Source: Actinomycetota bacterium (GTDB lineage Bacteria; Actinomycetota; Thermoleophilia; Gaiellales; Gaiellaceae). From it: a DNA stretch of 42,432 nt. The stretch is from contig VAXG01000092.1 in NCBI GenBank assembly GCA_005883355.1, positions 1 through 42,432 on the forward strand, in the 5' to 3' direction. Positions 23,935-31,548 of the stretch are shown here, piece after piece. Made by a program: the position numbers and the translations under genes. How positions within the stretch are numbered: position 1 is the first letter of the stretch; every line of letters starts with the position of its first letter. Below the pieces are notes generated by a model. That model had not been told where the DNA came from. It did not search any database and saw only the letters and a list, made by a program, of their open reading frames with translations.

Positions 23935-24975
23935 TCAGGCGCCCCACCAGAAGCTCGCTGCAACGACCACGTAGAAGCCGACGAGGATCGCACCCTCCTC
24001 CCACGTGCTGTCGCCGTCGTACACGACGACAGCCAGGATCCAGGCGGACAGCAGCAGGCAGATCGCGAGCAGCGTGGGAAAGACGAGCGTGAGCGGTGTC
24101 GCGAAGAAGAGGCTTACGAAGACAAGGATGGGCGTGAGCAGCAGAGCGACCTGTAGCGCCGAATTGATGATCACCGAGATCGCGAAGTCCGGCCGGTTTC
24201 GCGCAGCGAGCTGGACTCCGACGACGTTCTCCACCGCGTTGCCTGCGATGGCGACGACGATGAGCCCGGCAAAGACTTCGCTCATGCCCAACGCCTCGGT
24301 CGCAGGCTTCAGAGCAGTGACGAACCAATCGCTGACCAACGCTGCTGCCACACCGGCCCCGCCCAGGATTGTCACGGTGCTCGGAAATGACCAGCGCGGA
24401 GGGTCCGGCTCAACTGTGTCGCGCACTGCCAGTAAGCCCGGCAGCGTGAGGAAGAACAGAGTGATCAAGACGCCTGCGCAGATGAGACTCAGCGACTTCT
24501 CGTGGGAGGCCGCCGTCGTGTGGACAGCGTGCGAGAGCGTCGGCACCGAGAGGATCGCGGCGGCCAGGATCGTGAGCGTGGCGATCAGCCTTGCGCGCGG
24601 GGAGTCGAACGTCTGCGTCCCGTGCCGGAGCCCGCCGGCGATGAAGGCGAGCCCGAGCACGAGCACGCTGTTCGCGATCACGGATCCGACCAGCGCCGAC
24701 TGAACGACCAGCGTGAGGCCCTTGTGCAGGGCGAAGAGCGCGATGAAGAGCTCCGGCAGATTGCCGAGCGCAGACTGGATCGCACCGGCTGCAGATGATC
24801 CGACTCGGCTGCCGAGCTGCTCGGTCGAGGTGCCGACAAGCCGGGCGAGAACCGCAATCGCAAGCGCCGCAAGGACGAACGTCAGCACCGGCGTCGCGTC
24901 CGCGAAATGTGCGACGGCGGCCACGGCCACGAGCACTCCCGCAACGCCGAGCTCGATGACGTCTCTTCTCGTCAC
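23935..24975 (-). CDS. cax: Ca2+/H+ antiporter (CaCA family, Cax type)
   Basis: A 346-aa membrane exchanger that expels Ca2+ in return for protons. It has about eleven hydrophobic segments in two inverted repeats. Each carries the alpha-repeat acidic motif: SALGNLPELFIALFAL at about 88-103 and VAIAGNAVENVVGVQLAAR at about 240-258, with the central glutamates intact. The length fits bacterial Cax proteins. GTG start at 24975 with no ribosome site and only 17 bp from the divergent flavin reductase start. The 3' end is 8 bp from the surface-protein stop on the other strand. Confidence 0.92.
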   Translation of the reverse strand: MTRRDVIELGVAGVLVAVAAVAHFADATPVLTFVLAALAIAVLARLVGTSTEQLGSRVGSSAAGAIQSALGNLPELFIALFALHKGLTLVVQSALVGSVIANSVLVLGLAFIAGGLRHGTQTFDSPRARLIATLTILAAAILSVPTLSHAVHTTAASHEKSLSLICAGVLITLFFLTLPGLLAVRDTVEPDPPRWSFPSTVTILGGAGVAAALVSDWFVTALKPATEALGMSEVFAGLIVVAIAGNAVENVVGVQLAARNRPDFAISVIINSALQVALLLTPILVFVSLFFATPLTLVFPTLLAICLLLSAWILAVVVYDGDSTWEEGAILVGFYVVVAASFWWGA

Positions 24976-24980
24976 GTCCC

Positions 24981-24987
24981 TATCATC
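24981..24987. promoter_or_regulatory. Bidirectional leaderless promoter core
   Basis: TATCAT (24981-24986, plus) ends 6 nt before ATG 24993. On the minus strand the overlapping GATGAT (24987-24982) ends 6 nt before GTG 24975. Both match NANNNT at leaderless spacing, so a single 7-bp element may serve both directions. Confidence 0.45.
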
Positions 24988-24992
24988 GGGCC

Positions 24993-25463
24993 ATGGAGGG
25001 CGAAGAGCTGAGGGAAGTGATGCGCCGTTTCCCTGCCCCGGTCGCGGTCGTCACGACGGCGGTTGGAGGGGAGCGGTTCGGGTTGACGGTCGGTTCGCTC
25101 GTGTCGTTGTCACTGCAGCCACCGCTCGTCGGCATCTCGATCGGAAAAGACTCGTCGTCGCACGAACCGATCCGGCGCGCGGGCGGGTGGACAGCGAGCT
25201 TGTTGTCAGGGGAGCAGATCGGCCTCGCCCAGCACTTCGCGCGCAGCGGAATCCCGCCAATCGCACTGTGGAACGGCGTCGACTTGCGCGACGGCTCCCG
25301 AGGGCCGCTCGTGAACGATGCGCTCGCATGGCTCGAATGTCGCACGTCCTCCGAGCACGATGCGGGCGACCACACGATCTTCGTGGGCGAGGTCGAGTCG
25401 AGCGAGCTGGGCCGGCTCGGCTCGGGCCTCGTGTACCGCGGCGGCGAGTACCTCCCCGCGTGA
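24993..25463 (+). CDS. Flavin reductase-like domain protein
   Basis: A 156-aa FMN-binding split-barrel protein of the flavin reductase family, related to the small subunits of two-component monooxygenases. Typical features are FPAPVAVVTTAVGGERFGLTV at the N-terminus, VSLSLQPPLVGISIGKDSSS (the flavin phosphate region) and a GLVYRGGEY ending. It would reduce FMN or FAD with NAD(P)H or bind flavin for a partner. No monooxygenase is adjacent. ATG at 24993 appears leaderless. The stop overlaps the following HAD gene by GTGA, so both are expressed together. Confidence 0.88.
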   Translation: MEGEELREVMRRFPAPVAVVTTAVGGERFGLTVGSLVSLSLQPPLVGISIGKDSSSHEPIRRAGGWTASLLSGEQIGLAQHFARSGIPPIALWNGVDLRDGSRGPLVNDALAWLECRTSSEHDAGDHTIFVGEVESSELGRLGSGLVYRGGEYLPA

Positions 25464-26137
25464 TCGACGCAGTCGTGTTCGACCTCGACGGCGTCATCAT
25501 CGACAGCGAGGAGCTGTGGAACGAGGTGCGCGAAGCGCTCGCGCACGAACGCGGGGGCCGCTGGAGCGCTCAAGCCCAGGCGGACATGATGGGCATGAGC
25601 TCGACGGAATGGTCCCGCTACCTTCATGACGTCGTCGGCCTGCCCGAGCCGCCCGAGGAGATCAACCGCGAGGTCGTCGACCGGATGCTCGCCCGGTACT
25701 CGGAGCGCCTGCCGCTGATCGACGGCGCTGTCGACGCCGTCAAGCGCCTGGCAGCGCACTGGCCGCTCGGCGTCGCCTCGTCGTCGAACCGAGAGCTGAT
25801 CGACCGCGTGCTCGAGGTCTCCGGCCTGGCGCCGTACTTCGAGGCGACGGTCTCGTCGGAGGAGGTCGCGCATGGAAAGCCGGCGCCCGACGTGTACATC
25901 GAAGCGGCACGCCGGCTGGGCGTGAAGCCGTCGCGCTGCGCCGCGATCGAGGACTCGGCCAGCGGAATCCGTTCGGCTCATGCCGCCGGTATGCGCGTCA
26001 TCGCGATTCCGAATCATGCGTTCCCGCCGCCGCCGGACGTCCTCGCATTGGCAGACGTCGTGCTGGACTCGATCGCCGAGCTGCGCCCGGGGACGATTAA
26101 GGAGGTGGAGCGCCTTTCGACTGCCAGTAGCGGTTGA
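25460..26137 (+). CDS. HAD-superfamily phosphatase (beta-phosphoglucomutase/GPH-like)
   Basis: A 225-aa HAD hydrolase with a helical C1 cap. Motif I is VVFDLDGVIIDSE (6-18), motif II is VASSSNRE near 115, the Lys is in HGKPAPDVYIEAARRL, and motif IV is AIEDSASGIRSAHAAG. Substrate is likely a small phosphorylated sugar or glycolate; D-G-V-I-I-D-S-E is shared by both mutases and phosphatases. GTG start at 25460 overlaps the flavin reductase stop (GTGA). Its last 41 bp overlap the convergent DUF4234 gene. Confidence 0.9.
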   Translation: MIDAVVFDLDGVIIDSEELWNEVREALAHERGGRWSAQAQADMMGMSSTEWSRYLHDVVGLPEPPEEINREVVDRMLARYSERLPLIDGAVDAVKRLAAHWPLGVASSSNRELIDRVLEVSGLAPYFEATVSSEEVAHGKPAPDVYIEAARRLGVKPSRCAAIEDSASGIRSAHAAGMRVIAIPNHAFPPPPDVLALADVVLDSIAELRPGTIKEVERLSTASSG

Positions 26138-26480
26138 GTGCGCCCTGCACCTTCACGAACCAGACGATGCTTCCGATCACCGGCAGCAGAATCCACAAGC
26201 CCGTGAGCCCACGAACGGGGCTGTGCTGTCCATCGAGGTCCTCGTACATGTAACGCACCTCGGACGGAACGATGAAGAGGGTCACCGGCGACACTAGGAA
26301 ATAGATGACGAACCCGATCACGCCGCCGACGCCGTTGCCGGAGTAGCGCTTGATCTCCTCTTGGGTCTTGTACGTCCAGACGTACGTGTAGATGCCGAGG
26401 GTCAGGATGGCCCAGAGGATGGACAGCCCGATCGAGCGCGTGTTCCCTACGGGACCGCGCTGAATCTGTGGTGCGGCCAT
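26097..26480 (-). CDS. DUF4234-family membrane protein
   Basis: A 127-aa protein with three hydrophobic segments (about 17-36, 54-72 and 92-110). The start MAAPQIQRGPVGNTRSIGLS and the helix ending ILTLGIYTYVWTYKTQEEI are typical of DUF4234, whose role is unknown. A GATGAT box 6 nt before the ATG could be a leaderless -10. The 3' end overlaps the HAD gene tail to tail by 41 bp. Both frames keep normal protein features through the overlap, so I keep both. Confidence 0.83.
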   Translation of the reverse strand: MAAPQIQRGPVGNTRSIGLSILWAILTLGIYTYVWTYKTQEEIKRYSGNGVGGVIGFVIYFLVSPVTLFIVPSEVRYMYEDLDGQHSPVRGLTGLWILLPVIGSIVWFVKVQGALNRYWQSKGAPPP

Positions 26481-26492
26481 GTTCTGATCATC

Positions 26493-27134
26493 TCATGCGC
26501 GCCAGACGAGGTTCATGCCGTCACGGACCGTGAGCAGCACGTTCTCGACGCGAGGATCCTTCGCCACATGGTCGTTGAGGGCGCGAATCGCCCGCGTGGA
26601 CTCGTCTTGGTCGTCCTCGTCGACGACGCGGCCCGACCAAAGGGTGTTGTCCACGACGATCAGCCCGCCGTCCGCGAGCAGCGGCAGCGTCGCCTCGTAG
26701 TAGTTGATGTAGTTCGGCTTGTCGGCGTCGATGAAGACGAGGTCGAAGGTGCCGTCCAGCTGCGCGATCGTCTCCAGGCCCGGGCCGAGCCGGTACTCGA
26801 TGCGATCAGCGACGCCTGCCTCCTCTGCGTAGCGCCGTGCGATCGCAGTCGTCTCCTCGTTGACGTCGCAGCTGACGACCCGGCCGCCGAGCGGGAGTGC
26901 AAGGGCCATCGAGATCGACGAGTAACCGGTGAAGGTCCCCAGCTCGAGCACGCGTTGCGCACGCAGGCTACTGACGAGCACTCCGAGGAAGCGGCCCTCG
27001 AGACGGCCGACCATCATCTGCGGCGCGGTCGTCTTCTCGCGGGTCTCCGCCGCCAGACGGTCGAACAGCTCGCCGTCCGGCGTCGTGTGCTCCTCGGCGT
27101 ACGTCTCGACGCGCGGGTCGACTATGAAGCTCAC
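26493..27134 (-). CDS. Class I SAM-dependent O-methyltransferase
   Basis: A 213-aa catechol/caffeoyl-CoA O-methyltransferase-type enzyme. The SAM-binding motif I is VLELGTFTGYSS (about 64-75), the acidic strand is VVSCDVNEE, and the metal/substrate region is FDLVFIDADKPNYINYY followed by GGLIVVDNTLW. It methylates a hydroxyl of a small molecule, probably with a divalent metal. GTG at 27134 overlaps the fabF stop (GTGA). A long in-frame extension back to 27884 was rejected because it lies wholly inside fabF in another frame. Confidence 0.92.
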   Translation of the reverse strand: MSFIVDPRVETYAEEHTTPDGELFDRLAAETREKTTAPQMMVGRLEGRFLGVLVSSLRAQRVLELGTFTGYSSISMALALPLGGRVVSCDVNEETTAIARRYAEEAGVADRIEYRLGPGLETIAQLDGTFDLVFIDADKPNYINYYEATLPLLADGGLIVVDNTLWSGRVVDEDDQDESTRAIRALNDHVAKDPRVENVLLTVRDGMNLVWRA

Positions 27135-28360
27135 TCGACTCGCCCCAGGAGGACGCAGCCGTTGTGACCGCCCAGCCCCATCGCGTTCGAGAGAGCGACG
27201 TCGATCTTCGCTTTGCGGGCTTCGTTGGGTACGTAGTCGAGGTCGCAGTCGGGATCGGGATAGCGGTAGTTGATCGTCGGGGGGATCACTTCTTCGTGTA
27301 GCGCGAGGACGCACATCATCGCCTCGATCGCCCCCGCCGCCCCGAACGTGTGGCCCATCATCGACTTCGTCGACGAAACCGCCAGCTCGTAGGCGTGGTC
27401 GCCGAAGACTTCCTTGATCGCCTTCGTTTCCGCCAGATCCCCTAAAGGCGTCGATGTGCCGTGGGCGTTGATGTAGCCGACACGCTTGGGCTCGATGCCG
27501 GCGCGCCGAAGGGCGGCGCGCATCATGTCGGCGACACCGGTCGCTTCCGGCTCGGGTTGCGCCATGTGATGCCCGTCGTTCGACGCGCCGTAGCCGAGCA
27601 CCTCCGCGTATACGCGGGCACCCCGTGCCTGCGCCGCCTCGAGCTCCTCGAGGACAAAAACGCACGCGCCCTCCCCCATCACGAACCCGGCGCGCGTGGC
27701 GTCGAACGGCCGCGATGCGCGCGGCGGATCCTCGTTCTCCACCGCGAGCCCACGCATCGCCGTGAAGCCGGCGAGGATCAACGGGTGCATACAGGCCTCG
27801 CCCCCGCCGGCGAGGATCGCGTCGGCATCGCCGCGTTTGATCAGCTCCGCGGCTTCGCCGATCGCGTGGGATCCGGTCGCGCACGCGGAGACGACTGCGT
27901 AGTTCGGCCCTTTGATGCCCAGGGAGATCGCCAGTTGCCCGCTGGCAGAGTCGACCAGGATGTTCGGGAGAAAGTTCGGCGAGACTCGATCGGGGCCCCG
28001 CTCGCGGCGGATCTCCTCTTGCTCGAGGAGCCCGCTGACGCCGCCGATCGCCGTGCCGAAGACCACGCCGACGCGCTTCGGGTCGAAGCCGTTCAGCCCG
28101 GCATCGCCCATCGCCTCCCGGGCGGCGCCCAGGGCGAGGAGGACGTTCCGCTCGAGCTTACGCACCTCCTTCGAGGACGCGACCTGCGTCGCGTCGAAGT
28201 CCTTGACCTCGGCCGCGATCCGGACCGGCGCGTCACCGGGGTCGAACGAACGGATCCAGTCGATGCCGCTCTCGCCCGCGACGGCCGCGCGCCAGGTCGA
28301 GCGCACGTCGGTGCCGAGCGGCGTGACCGCACCGAGCCCTGTAACCCCGACCCGTCTCAT
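27131..28360 (-). CDS. fabF: 3-oxoacyl-ACP synthase II
   Basis: Elongating condensing enzyme of fatty-acid synthesis, 409 aa. Catalytic Cys160 lies in VVSACATGSHAIGEA. The two histidines are in INAHGTSTPLGD (about 301) and SMMGHTFGAAG (about 337). The N-terminus is RRVGVTGLGAVTPLG. All hallmarks of FabF rather than FabH are present. No acyl-carrier or other fab genes lie next to it; instead it is coupled to an O-methyltransferase, which may hint at a specialised acyl product, though that is weak. The ATG start appears leaderless (TAAGCT 6 nt upstream). Confidence 0.94.
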   Translation of the reverse strand: MRRVGVTGLGAVTPLGTDVRSTWRAAVAGESGIDWIRSFDPGDAPVRIAAEVKDFDATQVASSKEVRKLERNVLLALGAAREAMGDAGLNGFDPKRVGVVFGTAIGGVSGLLEQEEIRRERGPDRVSPNFLPNILVDSASGQLAISLGIKGPNYAVVSACATGSHAIGEAAELIKRGDADAILAGGGEACMHPLILAGFTAMRGLAVENEDPPRASRPFDATRAGFVMGEGACVFVLEELEAAQARGARVYAEVLGYGASNDGHHMAQPEPEATGVADMMRAALRRAGIEPKRVGYINAHGTSTPLGDLAETKAIKEVFGDHAYELAVSSTKSMMGHTFGAAGAIEAMMCVLALHEEVIPPTINYRYPDPDCDLDYVPNEARKAKIDVALSNAMGLGGHNGCVLLGRVE

Positions 28361-28366
28361 CGCATG

Positions 28367-28372
28367 AGCTTA
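28367..28372 (-). promoter_or_regulatory. Leaderless -10 box TAAGCT for fabF
   Basis: On the minus strand TAAGCT is followed by 6 nt and the fabF ATG at 28360. There is no ribosome site in between. Confidence 0.45.
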
Positions 28373-28485
28373 GACACGCGTGTTCGGTCCGAGGTTACGA
28401 ATCAGCAGCTTCGGGGCACAAACCCGTTCGTTCCTACAGTGCAAGGGCCAAGTCCTCGCCCTTCCAGATTCAACGGAGGTGCGAC

Positions 28486-28788
28486 ATGACCGTGGCTTTC
28501 CCCCCACTGGCGGAGCAGCCCAGGCTCGTCTTCTTCCATTCGACCTTCTCCGGTCACTGCCGGCGCGTCGAAGGTTTTCTCGCCCAGGTGCTCCAGCGGC
28601 GGCGGAACCACGGCACGTTCGACGTCGTGAAGGTCGCCGAGGAGGAGCATCCGGATCTGCTCCAACGCTTCAAGATCGAAACGGTCCCGACGCTCGTCGT
28701 CGTCCAGCACAGAGCCGTCGCAGCACGTCTCGAGCGGCCCCGCGGCTGCCGCGAGATCGAGGGCTTCCTCGCGCCCTGGCTGAACTAG
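28486..28788 (+). CDS. Thioredoxin-like protein with an incomplete active site
   Basis: A 100-aa thioredoxin-fold protein. The fold markers are the strand LVFFHST, the active-site helix, VVKVAEEEHPDLLQRFKIE and the cis-proline segment TVPTLVVV. The active-site motif WCGPC is replaced by FSGHC, so the nucleophilic first cysteine is Ser and only the second Cys remains. It therefore cannot act as a normal dithiol reductase; thiol binding, glutathionylation or a chaperone-like role are possible. Good ribosome site (CGGAGG) before ATG 28486. A strong terminator follows at once, so it is a single-gene unit. Confidence 0.85.
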   Translation: MTVAFPPLAEQPRLVFFHSTFSGHCRRVEGFLAQVLQRRRNHGTFDVVKVAEEEHPDLLQRFKIETVPTLVVVQHRAVAARLERPRGCREIEGFLAPWLN

Positions 28789-28798
28789 GTAGTAGCTC

Positions 28799-28841
28799 CA
28801 AAAGCCACGGCCTGGTGTCTGACACCAGGCCGTGGCTTTTT
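28799..28841 (+). terminator. Strong intrinsic terminator
   Basis: A perfect stem AAGCCACGGCCTGGTGTC / GACACCAGGCCGTGGCTT around a one-base loop, followed by a T-run on the plus strand. The A-run on the left makes it work for the convergent minus-strand gene too. Confidence 0.9.
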
Positions 28842-28845
28842 GTGA

Positions 28846-29607
28846 CTAGACCGTGATGCCTTCTTCCTGAAGGGAGAGCTCGGCGAACCTGTCCCAGTTC
28901 AGCTCGATGACCCTTGCCATGGCGCGCTCTTCCTCGATGATCTCGCGGGCGGCGGTCGCCGTCTCCTCGTCGCCTGCCTTCTGGGCGATGCGGCTGAGGA
29001 GCTCGTAGCTCGCGATCTCCATGTGCTCGGCGGCGAAGCCGTCGCGCGCATTGCGCCCGGCCTTCTCGCCGCGGACGAAGTCGAGCGGCATCTTCGCGAG
29101 GGCCCCGAGCACGCCGCCCAGCTGCCTCACGGTGGAAGGCATGGCCCCGTGCGCCTCGAGACGCTGCGCCATCCGGTCTGCGTGGCCCTGCGTCTGCATC
29201 TTGTGATGCTCGAACGCGTCGAGGATCTCCGGATCGTCCGTCGTGGCGATCATCCCGTCGAGCATGCGCAGGACGTTCTGCTCCATCGCATGCGCCTCGT
29301 CGATGTGTTTGATCAGCTCCTCCTTCAACTGTCCCATTCCGTCCAACCTCCTCATCGTGAATTGACCGAGCTCGCGGCCGAGCAGGGTCGCCCGCCCGAG
29401 GTAAGCGCCGTTTCGGGGCTCGAGGCTGTCCACCAGAAGCCCCAAGGGATAGTGCAGCTCTCGCCCGCGGACTTCGAACGGAAGGCCCGGAACGTGCGGA
29501 AATTCCGTCGTCCCGCGCGACCCGTGGATCCGTTTCACGCATCCGTGGAGCGGCGGGAGCGCGCCCGAGACGCGCTCGACAGCCCAGACCCCGTCTAGCT
29601 CACCCAC
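28846..29607 (-). CDS. Small beta-domain fused to a ferritin-like (DUF892/YciE-type) four-helix protein
   Basis: A protein of about 253 aa in two parts. The first 90 residues (GELDGVWAVERVSGALPPLH; HVPGLPFEVRGRELHYPLGL; YLGRATLLGRELGQFTMRRL) look like a small beta-barrel found alone in other actinobacteria. The C-terminal 160 residues are a ferritin-like bundle of the DUF892 type (HIDEAHAMEQNVLRMLDGM; DAFEHHKMQTQGHADRMAQR; AAEHMEIASYELLSRIA; EIIEEERAMARVIE) with the E..H metal positions kept. A stress or metal role is inferred. GTG 29607 is preferred; ATG 29658 would overlap the divergent ligase start. An internal start at MGQLKEELIKHID would give the ferritin part alone. Confidence 0.78.
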   Translation of the reverse strand: MGELDGVWAVERVSGALPPLHGCVKRIHGSRGTTEFPHVPGLPFEVRGRELHYPLGLLVDSLEPRNGAYLGRATLLGRELGQFTMRRLDGMGQLKEELIKHIDEAHAMEQNVLRMLDGMIATTDDPEILDAFEHHKMQTQGHADRMAQRLEAHGAMPSTVRQLGGVLGALAKMPLDFVRGEKAGRNARDGFAAEHMEIASYELLSRIAQKAGDEETATAAREIIEEERAMARVIELNWDRFAELSLQEEGITV

Positions 29608-29612
29608 GCCAG

Positions 29613-29618
29613 TAGGGT
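29613..29618 (+). promoter_or_regulatory. Possible leaderless -10 box TAGGGT for DNA ligase
   Basis: TAGGGT ends 8 nt before the GTG at 29627. It would lie only about 6 bp from the start of the divergent gene. Confidence 0.35.
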
Positions 29619-29626
29619 TCCGCGCG

Positions 29627-30637
29627 GTGCCTGGATCAAACGTGCCCTTCCCTCCCATGGAGGCTCAACTCGTGAAAGAGCTTCCCGACACGAACGGCTG
29701 GCAGTTCGAGCCGAAGTGGGACGGTTTCAGGGGCATCCTCGAAAACGACGGCGGCGAGCTCGCCCTCTGGTCGCGAAACGGCCGGCCGCTGCTGCGCTAC
29801 TTCCCCGAGCTGCGACCCCTCGGTGACCTCATGCCCCCGAACTCGGCCCTGGATGGCGAGATCGTGATCGCCCGCGACGGCGTGCTCGACTTCGACTCGA
29901 TGCAGATGCGGCTCCATCCGGCGGAGTCCCGTGTCCGCAAGCTCTCCGCGGAGATTCCTGCGGACTTCATCGTGTTCGACCTTCTCCTCTGGAAAGGGAA
30001 GCCGATCCACGAGCAGCCGCTCGAGAAGCGCCGCGCAGAGCTGGAGCGAGTGCTCGGCGACGACTTCCACCTGTCGCCGACGACGGACGATGCGGCGAGC
30101 GCGCAGAAATGGTTGGACAGCTTCGAAGCGGCGGGCCTCGACGGGGTGATCGCGAAGAAGCTCGGTCTTCCTTACCTGCCAGGCTCGCGCGACGGCGTGC
30201 TCAAGGTGAAGCCGTTCAAGACGGCGGACTGCGTGATCGTCGGCGTCCGCTGGAAGGAGAAACCGACGCGGATTGCAACGCTGCTGCTCGGGCTGTATGG
30301 CAAGGGCGACAAGGTGGACTACGTCGGCTCCGCCGCCGTCGCAGCGAGCAAGCACAAGGAGATCTTCGACCGCATCGAGCCGTTATTGAAGGACGCGCCG
30401 GACCGCGGCTTCTCGGAGCCCAACCGCTGGGGGAGCGGCGAGCTGCAGGAGTCGGCGGTCCGCCCGGAGCTTGTCGCCGAGGTGCGCTACGACAAGGTGC
30501 AGGGCAACCGCTTCCGGCACGGCTCGCGCTTCATTCGCTTCCGCTACGACAAGGATCCGCAGGAGTGCACGTGGCGCGAGGTAAGGCCACCGCGGCGCAA
30601 GGACGATCCGACCTTCGAGAGCCTGCTGGCGAGTTAG
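29627..30637 (+). CDS. ATP-dependent DNA ligase (LigD ligase-domain/LigC type)
   Basis: A 336-aa single-function ligase that seals DNA breaks. Motif I, the adenylated lysine K30, lies in EPKWDGFRG; the following elements are LDGEIVI, FIVFDLL, DGVIAKKL and LKVKPFKTADCVIVG (motif V). The C-terminal OB domain (residues 215-330) carries RIATLLLGLYGKGDKVDYVG. The length fits the stand-alone LigC/LigD-ligase form used in non-homologous end joining. GTG 29627 or GTG 29642 may be the start. The matching polymerase gene lies tail to tail. No Ku gene is in the window. Confidence 0.92.
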   Translation: MPGSNVPFPPMEAQLVKELPDTNGWQFEPKWDGFRGILENDGGELALWSRNGRPLLRYFPELRPLGDLMPPNSALDGEIVIARDGVLDFDSMQMRLHPAESRVRKLSAEIPADFIVFDLLLWKGKPIHEQPLEKRRAELERVLGDDFHLSPTTDDAASAQKWLDSFEAAGLDGVIAKKLGLPYLPGSRDGVLKVKPFKTADCVIVGVRWKEKPTRIATLLLGLYGKGDKVDYVGSAAVAASKHKEIFDRIEPLLKDAPDRGFSEPNRWGSGELQESAVRPELVAEVRYDKVQGNRFRHGSRFIRFRYDKDPQECTWREVRPPRRKDDPTFESLLAS

Positions 30638-31527
30638 GGCTTTTTCACGCCGAGCTGCGCGAACCGAGGCTCGAGCGAGACCTTGTGCTTCCACATGTCG
30701 GCGGTGAGGTCTCCGACCTCCGCCACGCGGTCTCGCATCGTCTCGATCGTGAAGACGGCGGGATCGACCGCCGCGACCTCGTCCCAGCGAAGCGGTGCCG
30801 AGACCCGGGCATCGGGAGTCGGGCGCACCGAGTACGCCGTCGCGATCGTGCGGTCGCGCGTGTTCTGGCCGAAGTCGACGAAGACGCCCCGGCGATCGGC
30901 CACGCGCCACGTGGTCGTCGCGACCTCCTGGTCGCCGACGCGGCGCTCGACCTCCTCCGCCAGCGCCTTCGCAAAGCGGCGGACCTCCGGGAAGAGCAGC
31001 TCCGGTTCGATCGCCGCCAGGATGTGGAGCCCCGTCGCGCCCGAGGTCTTGGGGTACGGGGCGAGGCCGAGCTCGTCCATCACCTCGCGCACGACGAGCG
31101 CGATCTCCCGGACATAAGGCCATTGTCCGTCCGTAGTCGGGTCGAGATCGATCAGCAGATAGTCGGGCCGCTCGATGTCCTCAACGCGGGAGTGCCAGGT
31201 GTGCAGCTCGATGCAGCCGAGGTTGATGACCCACGCGAGGGCAGCGGCGTTGTCGATCACGGCGAACACGGTCGAGTGTCCGCTCGGGAACTCGACGTAT
31301 TGCTCGCCCACGAACTCCGGGTGGGGCGGCACCCGCTTCTGGTGGAAGAATTTTCCCACCACCCCGTTCGGGTAGCGCACCATGTGAAAGGGCCGACGGC
31401 GGAGGTGCGGCAGGACGGCGTCGGCGAGATCGACGTAGTACTGCGCCAAGTCGCCCTTCGTCAGGCCGGGCTCCGGGAAGAAGATCTTGTCGGGGTTGCT
31501 GATCGAAACGTCGATGGAGCGAAGTAT
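30634..31527 (-). CDS. LigD-type primase-polymerase (end-joining polymerase domain)
   Basis: An archaeo-eukaryotic primase fold protein of about 297 aa that fills gaps at double-strand breaks. It begins IDVSISNPDKIFFPEPG, as LigD polymerase domains do. Catalytic aspartates D127 and D129 sit in LLIDLDP; SGATGLH carries H168; the third acid is in GVFVDFGQN. There is no ATG, GTG or TTG in frame near the domain start; the nearest in-frame ATG lies well inside the divergent ABC gene. I place the start near ATA 31527, with ATC 31515 as an alternative. The 3' stop interlocks with the ligase stop in ttag. Confidence 0.85.
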   Translation of the reverse strand: MLRSIDVSISNPDKIFFPEPGLTKGDLAQYYVDLADAVLPHLRRRPFHMVRYPNGVVGKFFHQKRVPPHPEFVGEQYVEFPSGHSTVFAVIDNAAALAWVINLGCIELHTWHSRVEDIERPDYLLIDLDPTTDGQWPYVREIALVVREVMDELGLAPYPKTSGATGLHILAAIEPELLFPEVRRFAKALAEEVERRVGDQEVATTTWRVADRRGVFVDFGQNTRDRTIATAYSVRPTPDARVSAPLRWDEVAAVDPAVFTIETMRDRVAEVGDLTADMWKHKVSLEPRFAQLGVKKP

Positions 31528-31535
31528 CGGCGTGT

Positions 31536-31541
31536 TAGGGT
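31536..31541 (+). promoter_or_regulatory. Leaderless -10 box TAGGGT for the ABC importer operon
   Basis: TAGGGT fits TANNNT and is followed by 7 nt and then GTG 31549, with no ribosome site. It is the probable promoter of the three-gene importer operon. Confidence 0.5.
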
Positions 31542-31548
31542 CGCCTTC

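Noticed and set aside
29627-31527. A full NHEJ operon with Ku
   Set aside because: No Ku-like protein is present anywhere in the window, so only the ligase and polymerase can be called.
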